DNA of 64,000 nt from Chrysopilus asiliformis (Eukaryota > Arthropoda > Insecta > Diptera > Rhagionidae), in the NCBI GenBank assembly GCA_964034945.1, contig OZ035962.1:74167597-74231596 (forward strand). The letters run 5' to 3'. The position numbers were made by a program, and so were the translations under genes. How positions within the stretch are numbered: the first letter of the stretch is position 1; each line of letters begins with the position of its first letter. The notes beneath the pieces are model-generated. The model was not told the origin of the DNA. It saw nothing but the letters and a program-made list of their open reading frames with translations, and did no database searches. Positions 22,905-33,278 of this stretch are shown here, in pieces.

Positions 22905-23808
22905 TTGGGAGTACAAATGGAAAACCGCCAATTTCCAATAGATGGCGCTAGCAGCAAAATGCTGATCAAAAATGTCAGATCAGAAACGTCAAATGATAAG
23001 ATAGGCATCTGGCAACAAATCCTTATCATTAAATTTGTGAATTTTTATCGGCGACATATATTTTTTGTGCATGAAAATGTCGAAATTTGATCCAAATAAG
23101 CGTCATTTGCGGGAAGTTTTGCATTTTGCCATCAATTTGAAAAAATCTGCAGGTGTGACACGTCGAATGATTGTAGAAACTTATGGTGAGGCTTCTATTA
23201 GTGAAAGAATGTGTCGTGAATGGTTTTCCACGTGTCACGAATGGTTTTCAAAAGTGGTGATTTTGACGTGGAAGATAAGGAGCGTCCCGAACCAGTGAAA
23301 AATTATTGCAACTGGGTGAAACTATCACAGGAGCTCGCTACCGAACACAACTAATCCGTTTAAGCCGAGAATTAAAGGATAAACGACCACAATTCGAGCA
23401 GAGATATAACAAAGTGATTTTGCAGCACAACGCTCGGCCACATGTAGCTAATGCAGTTAAAACCTACCTGGAAACAATGAATTGAGACGTCCTACCCCAC
23501 CCGCGGTATTCTCCAGATATCGCCCCTTTTGACTACCACCTGTTCCGATCGATGACGTATGGTTGGGCTGAACAGGACTTCCGTGAACTTCCTGTTCCGT
23601 GAACAGGACTTACGGAGAGACCAAAAATTAGGTAGATTTGTGAATCACCGCAAGAGACGAGCAGTTTCTTCGACGCGGAATTCGTATGATGGACGATATT
23701 TTGAAGAATAGTGATGGACGATATTTTGAAGAATAAATATGTAACCATTTTTCCACATAAAAGTTTTAAATTTTGAAAAAAACTGCGGTTTTACATTTGC
23801 ACTCCCGA
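22905..23808 (+). mobile_element. mariner (DD34D-type) element, internally deleted
   Basis: The TIR TTGGGAGTACAAATGGAAAA matches the reversed right end TCGGGAGTGCAAATGTAAAA, continuing to CCGC. TA flanks lie at 22903-22904 and 23809-23810. It is 904 bp, against about 1.3 kb for a full mariner. The coding remnant is described separately. Confidence 0.9.
23074..23730 (+). pseudogene. mariner transposase pseudogene
   Basis: The start is an ATG near 23074-23077 (MSKFDPNKRHLREVLHFAIN...), a typical mariner N-terminal helix-turn-helix domain with YGEASISERMCREWF. A partial duplication (TCHEWF) and a frameshift follow, then a deletion of the region with the first catalytic Asp. Later parts read KDKRPQFEQRYNKVILQ, HNARPHVANAVKTYLE and PRYSPDIAPFDYHLF. 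The second catalytic Asp (normally in QxDNARPH) has been lost by a codon deletion; the third Asp in APFDYHLF remains. An internal stop replaces the Trp before DVLPHPRYSPD. Dead copy. Confidence 0.88.
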
Positions 23809-23845
23809 TATAACGGGTACCTCCCATTTTTTTTACAGTTTCAGC

Positions 23846-24245
23846 CAGAGCTTAGGGAAAGACCGTTTAATGCCGAAGCACAGCTCAGGATGATCGGAAG
23901 GACAAAAGGAGATGTCGGTTTATGTTCTCCTTGAACTTCTGCAGGTTATAGTCCTGGCGGAACATATCGGATGGTAAATCGTTTCAAAGTCTTGTTGTTC
24001 GCAGAATGAAGGAACTCCTAAACTTTACTGTACGAAAACGTGGTGGCTCAAGGAAAAAGTCGTGCGCGCGTGCAGCTGCACGAGAGGGTATAGGGAAAAT
24101 ATGCCGTGGAGGAATAAGTTGGGAAATTTTAGTGGAACATTTCCCTATGGAAATATCTATAGAGTACCCCAACAGAGCGACGATGCTCGAGAGATTGTAA
24201 TAAATCTGTCAAAGATTTGTCTCCAATCAGTCGGATCGCACAATT
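23846..24245 (-). pseudogene. Non-LTR retrotransposon ORF2 C-terminus, broken
   Basis: Minus-strand reading gives RLIGDKSLTDLLQSLEHRRS, then VGVLYRYFHRE, a frameshift, STKISQLIPPRHIFPIPSR, FRTVKFRSSFILRTTRL, a stop in place of Trp, then NDLPSDMFRQDYNLQKFKEN. This order (SLEHRR..., YRYF-G, ...FxRTxRLWNxLP, Y...FK.N) is the region after the reverse transcriptase of Jockey/CR1/I-type elements. It is a 5'-truncated, decayed copy; a related tail lies at 57025-57260 and a short one at 58560. Confidence 0.85.
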
Positions 24246-27200
24246 ATTTTGAAAAAATACCTTAAGATTTACTATTAACTAATTTTTATCTCTGCGTTTG
24301 AGGAGGCCATGTCCCCACGTCATATATATATAATACGAAAATAAATTACTAAAACAATTTTTATAGAAATCTCTGCGTACATCATTTTTGCTTTCATATA
24401 TAGATGTTTTTCAAACTTTCGGTTTCAGAATTTACGGTGATATAAAAAACCAGGGAAAATCCACAGAAACCTAAATGTCACCAACCACTTTAATAAACCT
24501 TAAACGCACGGTTACACTCTTTCAATAGAGAGACAACAAAATATAGAAACTTTCTATTCATACCCATAAATCTAGTTTATTTAAAGACCACACCACACAT
24601 GTACAAAAAGAAAACCCGCAAAGAAATATAAACCGAGAAGGGACATTATTCCAAACCAACAAAACGAAACCGCTCGGCCAAATGTTACATTTTCACGGTA
24701 ATCCTATTTCCGATATTCACAGGGCTTATCCTACAGCACCATGATCCCCATCGGAAAAGTCATGAAATTTCGGATAGATTTGAAACCAATGAACTTTGCT
24801 ATATTTTCCCATCTTTAAAAATTGTTTACCACCGACTACCAACTAACGAAAATCTCAAACTGAAAATTCACAACTGAGTTCACTAAGTTTACACCGAGTG
24901 TCCTTACAACAGTTTCAAAATGGTGAACAGTTCTTTGGATATAACCCTTGAAAAATTGTTACACATATTTGTGATTCCATTTCCCTGTTTCTGTGACGTT
25001 CTCTGTATTACGTTTCGCTTTGTGGAACATGTCAACAAGACGCTTCTCGACCAGAAGTAATTCAATTATTGTCATTGCCTTCGGCATTTTGAACTTTGGT
25101 AATCAATTAATTTTAGGCAATCCAATAAATTTTAAAGGACTCTTTAGTTCGTTCGTTTGTTATTCGTTCCCCTTTTTGTTTTCCTCGGTAAATTTACAAT
25201 TTAGGCTCAAGTTATTTTGAAAATTCCTGAATAAGCGTCCGTGACGAGTGTACAAGGACGAAAATGAGTATGGGTACGATTTTATATTGCGAATGTTAAG
25301 CGGTTATAAGGTTGAGAGGTTTCAGCTTGAAAAGTTTTCCAGCCAGAGAGGATGAATTTATGTTTTAGTAATTCTAAGTGTATATATTTGCAAAACGGAA
25401 TCGGAAACTTCTTAATGGCTTAAGTTAAAAATTTATGAAGAAACTAATCTAGCACAGTTACTTTTTCTTGATTTACTTCAAGATTGAGCTGGCAAGGAAA
25501 GTTTAGGAGCGGAGGGGGAGGGGGTGGGAGTAGGCAAAGCGTTAGTTAGGTTTACCAGACTGATAAAAAGAACACCAGGCAACAATACTGAGTGAGACGT
25601 ACGAAAGGAAGAAAATTAAAAAATATATATTTAAAGGAAGGGAAATTGCACAGTTGAAGACGAGACGGGCACCCCTTTCTGGAAAATGTCTTCATTCGTT
25701 AATTTACTTTCCATGTCCGCATCACAGAGGCTCATTTAATTTTCACGCCACATTGAGATGAACCCTTGCCATCTACAGGATTTTGTCTGGCACGAAATTG
25801 ACTACGAAAAAGCAGGGATTTACTCAAGTTGATGCCAGAAGTTTTTGGGGTAAGTCCAATTGAATTGGAGTGACGCGATGGATGACAATGCATCCTGCTT
25901 AAAAGGCAAAAAGTTTCCTGGTTCAGTTTCGCTTCGTCCAGGCGAGATTTCAAGCATTCAAGGCGATCAAAATGGCATAATTGCGAACTGTACATATTGA
26001 GTATGGATGCGAGTTAAAACACTCCGTTAAGTAAGTTAGTTGTAGCATTTGCACAACATAGAATTCCGCATTCAGTACTGGGGTAGTTGCGTTGCCTGTA
26101 CATACGACAATACAAAAGATACACAAATGCTAGGGGATGACAATTTTACCTCTTTGCAGCTCATTGACGGGGTTGCTTCGTTTTTTGTCCCGATTGTCTC
26201 TTTTTATCCACGATTTTTTAAGCCACTTGAGCTAACAAAGGGGAATTTGAACGTTCATAGTAACAATGACAATAGGACAAAATGATGGGGTATTCCGTAT
26301 CCTCTGTGGATTTATACACTTTGTACAGCTTAAGACTTATAATACTGATCCTGGTTACACGTTAGCGCTATACCGGGGATGTGGTAAATTGAAAATTTCA
26401 AAAGGCTGTCAAATGGGAATTAAGGTTTTAATGACATAGGTCCAACCGTAAATGAAACACTGGGTTCCAACGATTCTATAGTCATTGGACCCATCGTTTC
26501 CATCAACGTCAATGTAAGCGTCGTCATTGTACAGTTCACGTTATTTGGATGAAATCGAGTTTTAGATCTGGGCGTTGTTAGATCAAAATTTTTCAGCTCT
26601 ATATTTTAGATATACTAAGGGTGTAATTCTATTGATGTAAAATTCTTAGCAGTTGCATTGGATTTTGCCTTATTTTGCATATCAAAGGAGGGTAAAGATG
26701 TTTCTTAATAGGATACCATATAATCCTTTGTGACATTAATTGGTTTCGTTATTTATTATGCAAGTTACTTTATTATTATCTAGAGAGGCTGAACTTGTAA
26801 TAATTATTCCCTTAAAAATGAAAACAATCAGGGGTCTCACTTATTGGACCATATGCCAAAATCCTCCAAATAAATAATTATTTACTCTTCATTAAAGGAA
26901 ACATTTTTTCAAAATTTAATTAAGGTATTTTTACTGGCTTCATTAAACTTTTATCAGGTGTATTTTTAGGGCATTGTTAATTTTATTTAATGAATTTTTT
27001 TCCTGATTAGGAAATCATTTTTTCGTGTTTTGACAATGTGTAGTGGTTTAGATGGATATTTCATATAATACAGCTTAATCCACCTAACGGGTAGACGATA
27101 CCTTATTTACATGTTTCTGAACATTCTAATTGCAAGTATAGTTTGCATGATGAACAATAATCAAATGAATTTAAAAAAAACCTTGAAAACTAGGTATTGT

Positions 27201-27465
27201 GTATATACGAATGGCAAATTCACTTTTGAATGTTTCTAAAATTTAACTATACTTTTTTTGCTTCTTATAAATTGGTTTTTTAGTTTAATTTTCTTAATAT
27301 TTTCAAAAATCCTTTAACCTATATAAAATTATATTAGTTCGGTTATTAGTTCGTTATTACAGGATATTAGTTCGGTTTGGTACTTCTGAATATATTTTTG
27401 ACTTACAAGCAAAGAAACTCAGGCGTCGGTCTCCGATTTGAATGATTTTGGGATATGCTATAAAG
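24246..27465. other. 3.2-kb unique-looking stretch, no gene confirmed
   Basis: No repeat from this window is seen. There is a 46-codon ATG frame at 24919-25059 with a good AAAATGG context, and a short splice-bounded open segment near 25780-25851 (TCTACAG acceptor, GGG|GTAAGT donor). Neither has a recognised protein family. An 87-codon minus frame at 25732-25995 overlaps the second one. I record these as possibilities only. Confidence 0.35.
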
Positions 27466-27796
27466 CAGGCCTGGGCACTCCTTGGCTCGTCTGGCTCCTC
27501 ACAACGATAACATTTTTATTCAAATTTTACGAGAATACAATCAACGTATGAAAATTTTTACTCGACTCTCCAACGCAATGATGCGTGTTGGTAGACGACG
27601 GCCACTTCGACAGCCGAAATCAAACGATTGACTAACAATCGATGGAGCGAGCCTGCGACAGTCATTCAGTATAATTTCTGTTGTTGATGCGTGCGGATGC
27701 ATACATTTTCTCCCCAAAACTCTAATTGCTTTCCAAAGTACACTGACGTACGAAATTTTTTCAGAAATTCGATTTTTTTAGTTTTCATTTTCCATT

Positions 27797-27958
27797 ATGA
27801 AGGGCTCATATTCAAATTCAAATACTATGTCGTGTGATTGGGAAAACAAATATTTATTAACCACAAATAATGATCACCGTCAATGTCTAGTTTGCAGTTA
27901 CATGTCGAATAAAAAATTCAATCTAGAACGCCATTACAACAGCTGTCCTATCAGGTAA
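27797..27958 (+). pseudogene. hAT transposase N-terminal BED-like zinc finger
   Basis: The ATG frame of 53 codons reads MKGSYSNSNTMSCDWENKYL, then QCLVCSYM and NLERHYNSCPIR before TAA. The zinc ligands follow C-x2-C...H-x4-C, in the manner of the N-terminal finger of hAT transposases related to ZBED/GTF2I-repeat proteins. The remainder of the enzyme is gone. The terminal CAG|GTAACA could be a splice donor, but nothing downstream supports that. Confidence 0.6.
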
Positions 27959-28166
27959 CATAATGCAATTTAGCGCATGTTTTTTCGAAGCACAGAACCG
28001 GAAATACGTCCCCACAAGTTTTTTTGCACGACGGAACTTATTATTTTTTTGTAATCGCATCATGATAAATTGTGTAGTCCACTGTTCCTAAACGTCTCCA
28101 TCAAAAGTGAAAGAGCGTAAAAAATGAAAAAAGATGCGTTTTCTCATTTCGTGTTATATGTAGTAT

Positions 28167-28948
28167 CAGTGTTGCAATTTTCAGCGACTTGTCTCATTTC
28201 TAGCGACTTTCATGCTCCCTCTAGCCAGAATGCCCGCCTAAAGGCGGGCTTCAGGGAATTCGCTTGTTTATAACGGGTAACAATTTTAATCGCCGGAAAT
28301 CGCCGGAACGTGTTACACTGACTTTTGTAAGTTATCGCTTTACATGCTGGAAAAAATTTAGCCCTGTACGTTGTCTTGGTTATGGTCTGTCGCAAGTTGA
28401 AAGTCATATTTTGGTGAATTTTTTTCGGAAATATTCCGGTTAGAGGGTTAAAAAGCACGTGTTGAGATTTGAGATTTTAGTGGTCTTTTGGGGACTTTTC
28501 GGAGATTTTCAGCGATTTTCAAAAGTTTCTTAAGAAAAAAAAACTTTGTTGAAAATTTCACTAATAAATATCATACTTTTCACAATTTTTTACATTTGTG
28601 CTTATTGGATCAAAAACCTACCAAATATATATAAATAAGTACCACAGAATCCCCCTAAGAAAATACATGAATCACTCAACTTAAGTAAACGTCAAATTTA
28701 TTTTAAATTTTGTTTGCTTTGCTGCAGGTGCAGTGTGTTTTTTAAGAAGACAAAGTTGTTTTTTTTATTATTATATTTTATTATTGTTAAAAACAAAGAA
28801 TAAAAGTGATTTGAAAACAAGATATATGTTTAAATATGCATTAAAAAAAAGTCTCAAAACTAGCGATTTTTGTCTATAATTTCGGAGACTTTTGAGATTT
28901 TTTTTCCTCATTTCAGCGATTTTGGGCTTGAGGTCTCCGGCAACACTG
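28167..28948. mobile_element. CAGTGTTGC-ended element with 6-bp flank TAGTAT
   Basis: Left end CAGTGTTGCAA and reversed right end CAGTGTTGCCGG; flanking TAGTAT is exact on both sides (28161-28166 and 28949-28954). The interior has repeated 'CAGCGATTTT' and 'GAGACTTTT' words. CAGTGTTGCC is a common hAT start, but hAT makes 8-bp duplications and only six bases match here, so the class is uncertain. It sits inside the hAT relic 27466-29017. Confidence 0.7.
28221..28466 (-). mobile_element. Possible small Helitron inside the 28167 element
   Basis: On the minus strand a 7-bp GC hairpin (GCCCGCCTTTAGGCGGGC) is followed by seven bases and CTAG, matching a Helitron 3' end. The base after CTAG is A rather than the expected T. 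A TC start exists on the minus strand near 28466 (A|TCTCAACACG), but the left boundary is a guess. Confidence 0.35.
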
Positions 28949-29017
28949 TAGTATATGAAGAAACATAAAATTTCTTCGAGTAATAGTAAATCACTACATA
29001 CATGATGCCCAGGCCTG

Positions 29018-29479
29018 CAACACGTATTTTTTATAAATTTCCTAATTTCTAGGAGGGAGGTTTGAGGAGTCGTCGGAAACACGTTTTGCGAAAAAACACA
29101 TCTTAGAGATTTTTGGTTTTTCCAAAGGCGTAGACGTATTTTTCATCCGAGGGGGCCAGTAGAAAGATATTCTCTAGACGCACCTTTTTGCATTTACGGT
29201 TTTGAAATCTGTTGAAACCACACGGTTTTATAGGTACTTTTTTATAAAAAGACTTCGGAACACCACTGTGTGGCCCCTAGAGTAGAGCGCCTAAATTTTA
29301 AATATGTTTCGGAAAGCACTATATGTCGTCAATTTACCAGCAAAATATGAAGGCGTGCGTCGGTACAGTGTTTTTTTTTCCAAAAAATGGAAAATTGGAG
29401 ATCTAATTGAGGTAGAAAGTCGGAATTAGGCATAGAAAAGGCTTTTGTCAAAAGTTAAACCTCTTCCAAAAATGGTAAA
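29018..29479. other. Spacer, nothing recognised
   Basis: No exon or named repeat. The words 'AAAAATGG' and 'GTTTTCGAT'-type homology to family G begin near 29480. Confidence 0.35.
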
Positions 29480-29815
29480 AAATTGAATCACTCCTTTCCC
29501 CGTCTCCCAAACAAATTGAAAATATTTTTTCGATTTTCTTGAAAACGCTTCATTTTTTTCAAAATCGCATTCCATAGGGTGTTATGGGACGCTTATAGCT
29601 GTGGAACGCAAAAAACGGGTCAAAATCGATTAAGGTTTACTGGTAAAAGTCGATTTTGCAATTTTTGTTACATACATACATATACAGGAACACACTCACA
29701 CTCATACATACATTATGTGCCGGGGACGTGCAGGCCACCGTTTTGTTTTCGATTCTTGAAGTGATTTTAATACCTTTCTTTTATAAGAAAGGTATTTGAT
29801 ACGTCTGCAAAGTTC
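29480..29815 (-). repeat. Dispersed repeat family G with hairpin head
   Basis: The head is a 28-base near-palindrome at 29769-29796 (AATACCTTTCTTTTATAAGAAAGGTATT in two halves, AATACCTTTCTTTTA and its mirror). Reversed, the repeat then runs 'ATGTATGTATG', AAAATCGACTTTTACCAG, TAAACCTTAATCGATTTTG and GTTTTTTGCGTTC. Same order at 51235-51665 (+) and 56405-56790 (+). Confidence 0.7.
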
Positions 29816-31330
29816 TATTTTTCCTCGAACCATGTAAACTTTTTATTCTTTTCTCTGTAATCGTTCCTTTCTTTGTAGACCCTTTGGCGGCATCATGTGT
29901 AAAAAGCTGATCCCATACGGTTCAATATTTAAAAACTGTATTAGTTTTATTGTACGAGTATTAGGAAATCGAAAAGTTTACTTCTACTTGTCTTGAACAA
30001 AAGCCGTGGCCTAAAATATTTACCTTTCTGAAAAATTTAAGTCAATTTTGGACTTTTAAGCCAAAGCTTTTAAGCCAAAGCTTTTAAGCCAAAGCTTTTA
30101 AGCCTTGGACTTTTAGCCAAGTTCAGTAATAAAAAAATCTCCCATTCGGCTTTGGTTTGAGATATACTAATTTAAGAAAAATCCCAATACTCATGATTTT
30201 TTCCACACATAAACGTATGCAATAAATACGAGAATTTGATATTATAAATATTTGACACTCGCAGATATATTAATTTAGTATTCTACATATAGTTCCGTAT
30301 GCATAGAAATGAGCATATGCTTCAACGTTTCAAGTTTGTATGAAAAAAAGTGGACAAATATGCTTGCATAAGGTTCGATAATAAACAAATGTTTCCGAAA
30401 TATAGCATTTGCTTACTTTTTCACGAACATTGGAGAATTTTCACAAAAAAAAGAGTATAAGCATGTGCTCATTTTTATGTTTACGGCCCATTATCCCAGC
30501 TGAAAAGAAATGCATAAGATCGAGTCGAATATAGATTTTTTGTCCTTTTAACGGAAAATTGTCTCAATTTTAAGAATAGGTTAATCGCTAGTTCATGTAT
30601 CAATCAAAAATATTATATGAGATTAAATTGCAATCAGTAACATCTAAACGCAACTTATTCATTTTTCCAGCCCAATAATGTTGTAAATTTACATTTCCTT
30701 TGTTCCATTCAGAATTACTTTCTTAATTATTACTAAAATGCCGCATGAATAATACGAAACAATCAACACAAAAAAAAATGTAGGAGTCTCGCATATTATT
30801 TTCCTTTATAATTATCTTAATTGTATACTTATTGCATGTTATATTTGCTGTATTTGCAAATACAACTAACTACAAACTCAACTTCAAGTAAACCTTTTTT
30901 TGAAAATAAATCATTGGTATAAAAGACGGAAAAGTAGAGAAATTTTCATAGTAAATATCTAAAAATATGCGCTTAACGAGATGTCTTGAAATTAGCATCG
31001 TTAGCTTTCGCCGTGTATACAGGAATTAAAATATTTTCTAGTCAAGGAATTTTATCTCAACTATAGAATTTTAAATTCGAAAAATTCACTTTATACATTT
31101 ATATAAAAATATTTCAGTTTTATTTTACTTTGTAGAAATTTATCGATTGTTGAAAATGAATAACTTTTTTAATCGTTTTTGGAAATTAATGGATACAATT
31201 AAATATGCATTTAAATTTTTTTTAATGACGTTTTCTAAAAAATATATGCAAATTTATATCAAAGTTGCGGTTTTCTTAAATGTATCAACATATTTTTTAC
31301 TGACACAGATTTTTTGATTGTTGTGATAAA
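29816..31330. other. Non-coding AT-rich stretch
   Basis: Contains the 14-bp minisatellite at 30054-30114; otherwise no exon, RNA gene or dispersed repeat was recognised. Confidence 0.4.
30054..30114. repeat. 14-bp tandem repeat (TTTTAAGCCAAAGC)
   Basis: Three exact units and a partial fourth. The unit contains an AAGCTTTT/AAAGCTTT palindrome across the junction. Confidence 0.9.
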
Positions 31331-31334
31331 ATAA

Positions 31335-31885
31335 AATAAAAAACATAAGAAAAGCTACAATTGCCAGGGGCCAATCGTCAAATACTCTATATGATGACAG
31401 ACAAAATGTTTATTTTAAAAAATCCATTTGTATAGGAGAGGGGAAAAAATGGCACGTCTCTGTTTAGAATATGTAAAATAGTTTTTTTTTTAATTTTTCA
31501 ATACGACTGACCGTTTTCGAGAAAATAGAAAAAAATAGAAGAGGGGGAAAGAGGGCACGTGTCTGTTTAGAATAAACAGATTTTATTTTCATAAATTTTT
31601 CAATACGACTCACCGTTTTCGAGAAAATAGAGAAAAAAATATTCAATTTGTATGGGGGAGGGGAAAAGCAGTGGTCCAACATAATTTTGATGTATAGATA
31701 AGTTATGTAGAATCATATTCTAAACACATTTCATCTTTATAAATTTTTCGATACGATGGACAGTTTTCGAGCAAACAGGAAAAAAGTATTCCTTTTTTGT
31801 GCCCGATCAATGGTTCGATGTAATTTCAAATGATTACTAAATCTAATATACTTCTATTTATATGGTATATCATATAGAGTATAAA
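31335..31885 (-). repeat. Dispersed repeat family B, with head and tail
   Basis: Reversed, it opens with hairpin head TATACTCTATATGATATACC, then 'TATATTAGATTT', later two tandem 'TTTTCTCGAAAACGG' units, and closes with GGCCCCTGGCAATTGTAGC. It is the cleanest reference in this window for the empty sites of the insertions in the 16046-18150 copy. The open frame 31464-31682 is a product of the tandem units. Confidence 0.75.
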
Positions 31886-31984
31886 TATCTTATGTGAACA
31901 GGACATGATACAAAAACTACGTTTGTGCACAATTTACACTATAACTCGACGAATAAAATATTAGTTTATAAACATAAAGACATA

Positions 31985-32500
31985 TTTTTTTTTACAAAAT
32001 CTGAAATATTTCGATAACGGTATCGATTTACGGAAAAAGGCAAAAACGTAGAAAATTTCAATATCTTTAATTCTACCTTTAAATGTTTTTTTTCTCGAAA
32101 AAGCAAGCACTTCGCAAAAATCTAGTTTTTTACATTTTAATGAAAAAATATCTCAATAACGGTAAAAGATAGCGGATAACTGTGGAAGACAAAATTATTT
32201 TCTTCAATTGATTGTCCCATTCCAGAACAAAACACGTCTGTAAAATTTCATGGCTCTAGCTCCAGTAATTTTTAAGAAATTTTGTACACAGACTGACAGA
32301 CTAATCGACAGAAAGACATTTGTGTAATAATGGGCGATGTGAATAAAAAAATAGCTTTTGCTAAAACTGGTGTTTTTTAGCTAATGCAGTCTGTATGCAG
32401 TCTGCATTAGCTAAAAAAACATCAGTTTTAGCAAAAGCAATTTTTAATTCACATCACCCAATGCTCCAATCGACTCGGGAGTGTCCGGGAAATTATGTTT
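31985..32500 (-). repeat. Dispersed repeat family C
   Basis: Reversed word order: CTCCCGAGTCGATTGGAGC, AATGTCTTTCTGTC, ACTGGAGCTAGAGCCATGAA, TGGAATGGGACAATC, then degenerate units with 'ACCGTTATTGAGATAT' and 'TTTCTCGAAAAA'. Copies at 57880 (-) and 60475 (+). Carries the foldback insertion at 32332-32459. Confidence 0.75.
32332..32459. mobile_element. 128-bp foldback MITE, AAT-flanked
   Basis: The arms GGGCGATGTGAATAAA...TAGCTTTTGCTAAAACTG... are mirrored with few mismatches, about 60 bp each. AAT is duplicated at 32329-32331 and 32460-32462. Removing the element joins TGTGTAAT to GCTCCAATCGACTC, which matches uninterrupted family C copies. Class not assigned. Confidence 0.8.
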
Positions 32501-32874
32501 ATGCAAAGTTAAGAGGTCGAAATTTTTTATAAATATATAAGAAAGTAAAAATGTTGTGCCCAATCGGAATAGTTTTGGTAAAAAATAGTGCAAATATGGA
32601 TTTTTAAAAATTGTGGTAGTGGAATTAAAAAAAGTGATTTAAAAATGATAATATTGAGCGTATTTGCAATTGTGTATGTGGTGAAATCTAATTTAAAGTG
32701 AGCTTCCGAAACATTGACGGATTAAACCATTCGAGTTAGTGCCAAATATTTTTAAATCGTAGTGTAGAACATTTAAATATTTTACAGAAACATAAAGTGT
32801 TTAGGAGCATTAGTTGTTTCAAACACTTTAATCATAAAGTGTTTAAACGAAACATAAAACAGTTTATTTTAAAC

Positions 32875-33278
32875 GGCAAGAGTTCAGTTTAGCTCCAATA
32901 ACGCTACAAATTTTTCCTGTATAGAGGGGGGGAGGGTGAATCCAAAATAATTTTTTTTGGCAGTCGCTCGCTCCTCTTGCCCCCCCCCCAGGGGTCCTTA
33001 ACTTTGTATGAAACTTTTTTCTGGGGTGTGGTAGGGGGGTGTGTTGGGCCTCAAATTAAAGGTATTGAAGACTACATTCCAAAAATATATAGAGGTACCA
33101 CACACCCCCCTACCACCCCCCAGAAAAAAGTTTCATACAAAGTTTGGTTGACCCCTAGAGGGGGCAAGGGGGCGAGCGACGGCTAAAAATACCCATTTTA
33201 GATAGGGGATGCTTCTCTCTACCCCTCCCTATACAAGAAAAATCTGTAGCGTCATTGTTGCTAAACTGAACTCTTGCC
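32875..33278. repeat. 404-bp foldback with G/C-rich arm tracts
   Basis: The arms start GGCAAGAGTTCAGTTTAGC and remain complementary for about 190 bp at roughly 85% identity. They include a G-run/C-run section (GTAGGGGGGTGTGT against ACACACCCCCCTACC) and CTTTGTATGAAACTTTTTTC. The 69-codon frame at 32977-33186 is an artefact of the palindrome. No clear target duplication. Confidence 0.8.

Larger units (their letters stand above)
27466..29017 (+). mobile_element. hAT element relic with nested insertions
   Basis: Left end CAGGCCTGGGCA and right end TGCCCAGGCCTG (29006-29017) are exact inverted repeats. The eight flanking bases differ (CTATAAAG and CAACACGT), so either a recombination or an end loss removed the duplication, or one end is from another copy. 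A transposase N-terminus lies at 27797-27958. Most of the right half is the younger 28167-28948 element. Confidence 0.65.

Noticed and set aside
28210..28458. 82-codon minus frame as a gene
   Set aside because: Lies inside a nested repeat with a GC hairpin and has no domain or start context.
32977..33186. 69-codon Pro/Gly-rich plus frame
   Set aside because: Reads through a G/C-rich palindrome; both halves mirror each other.
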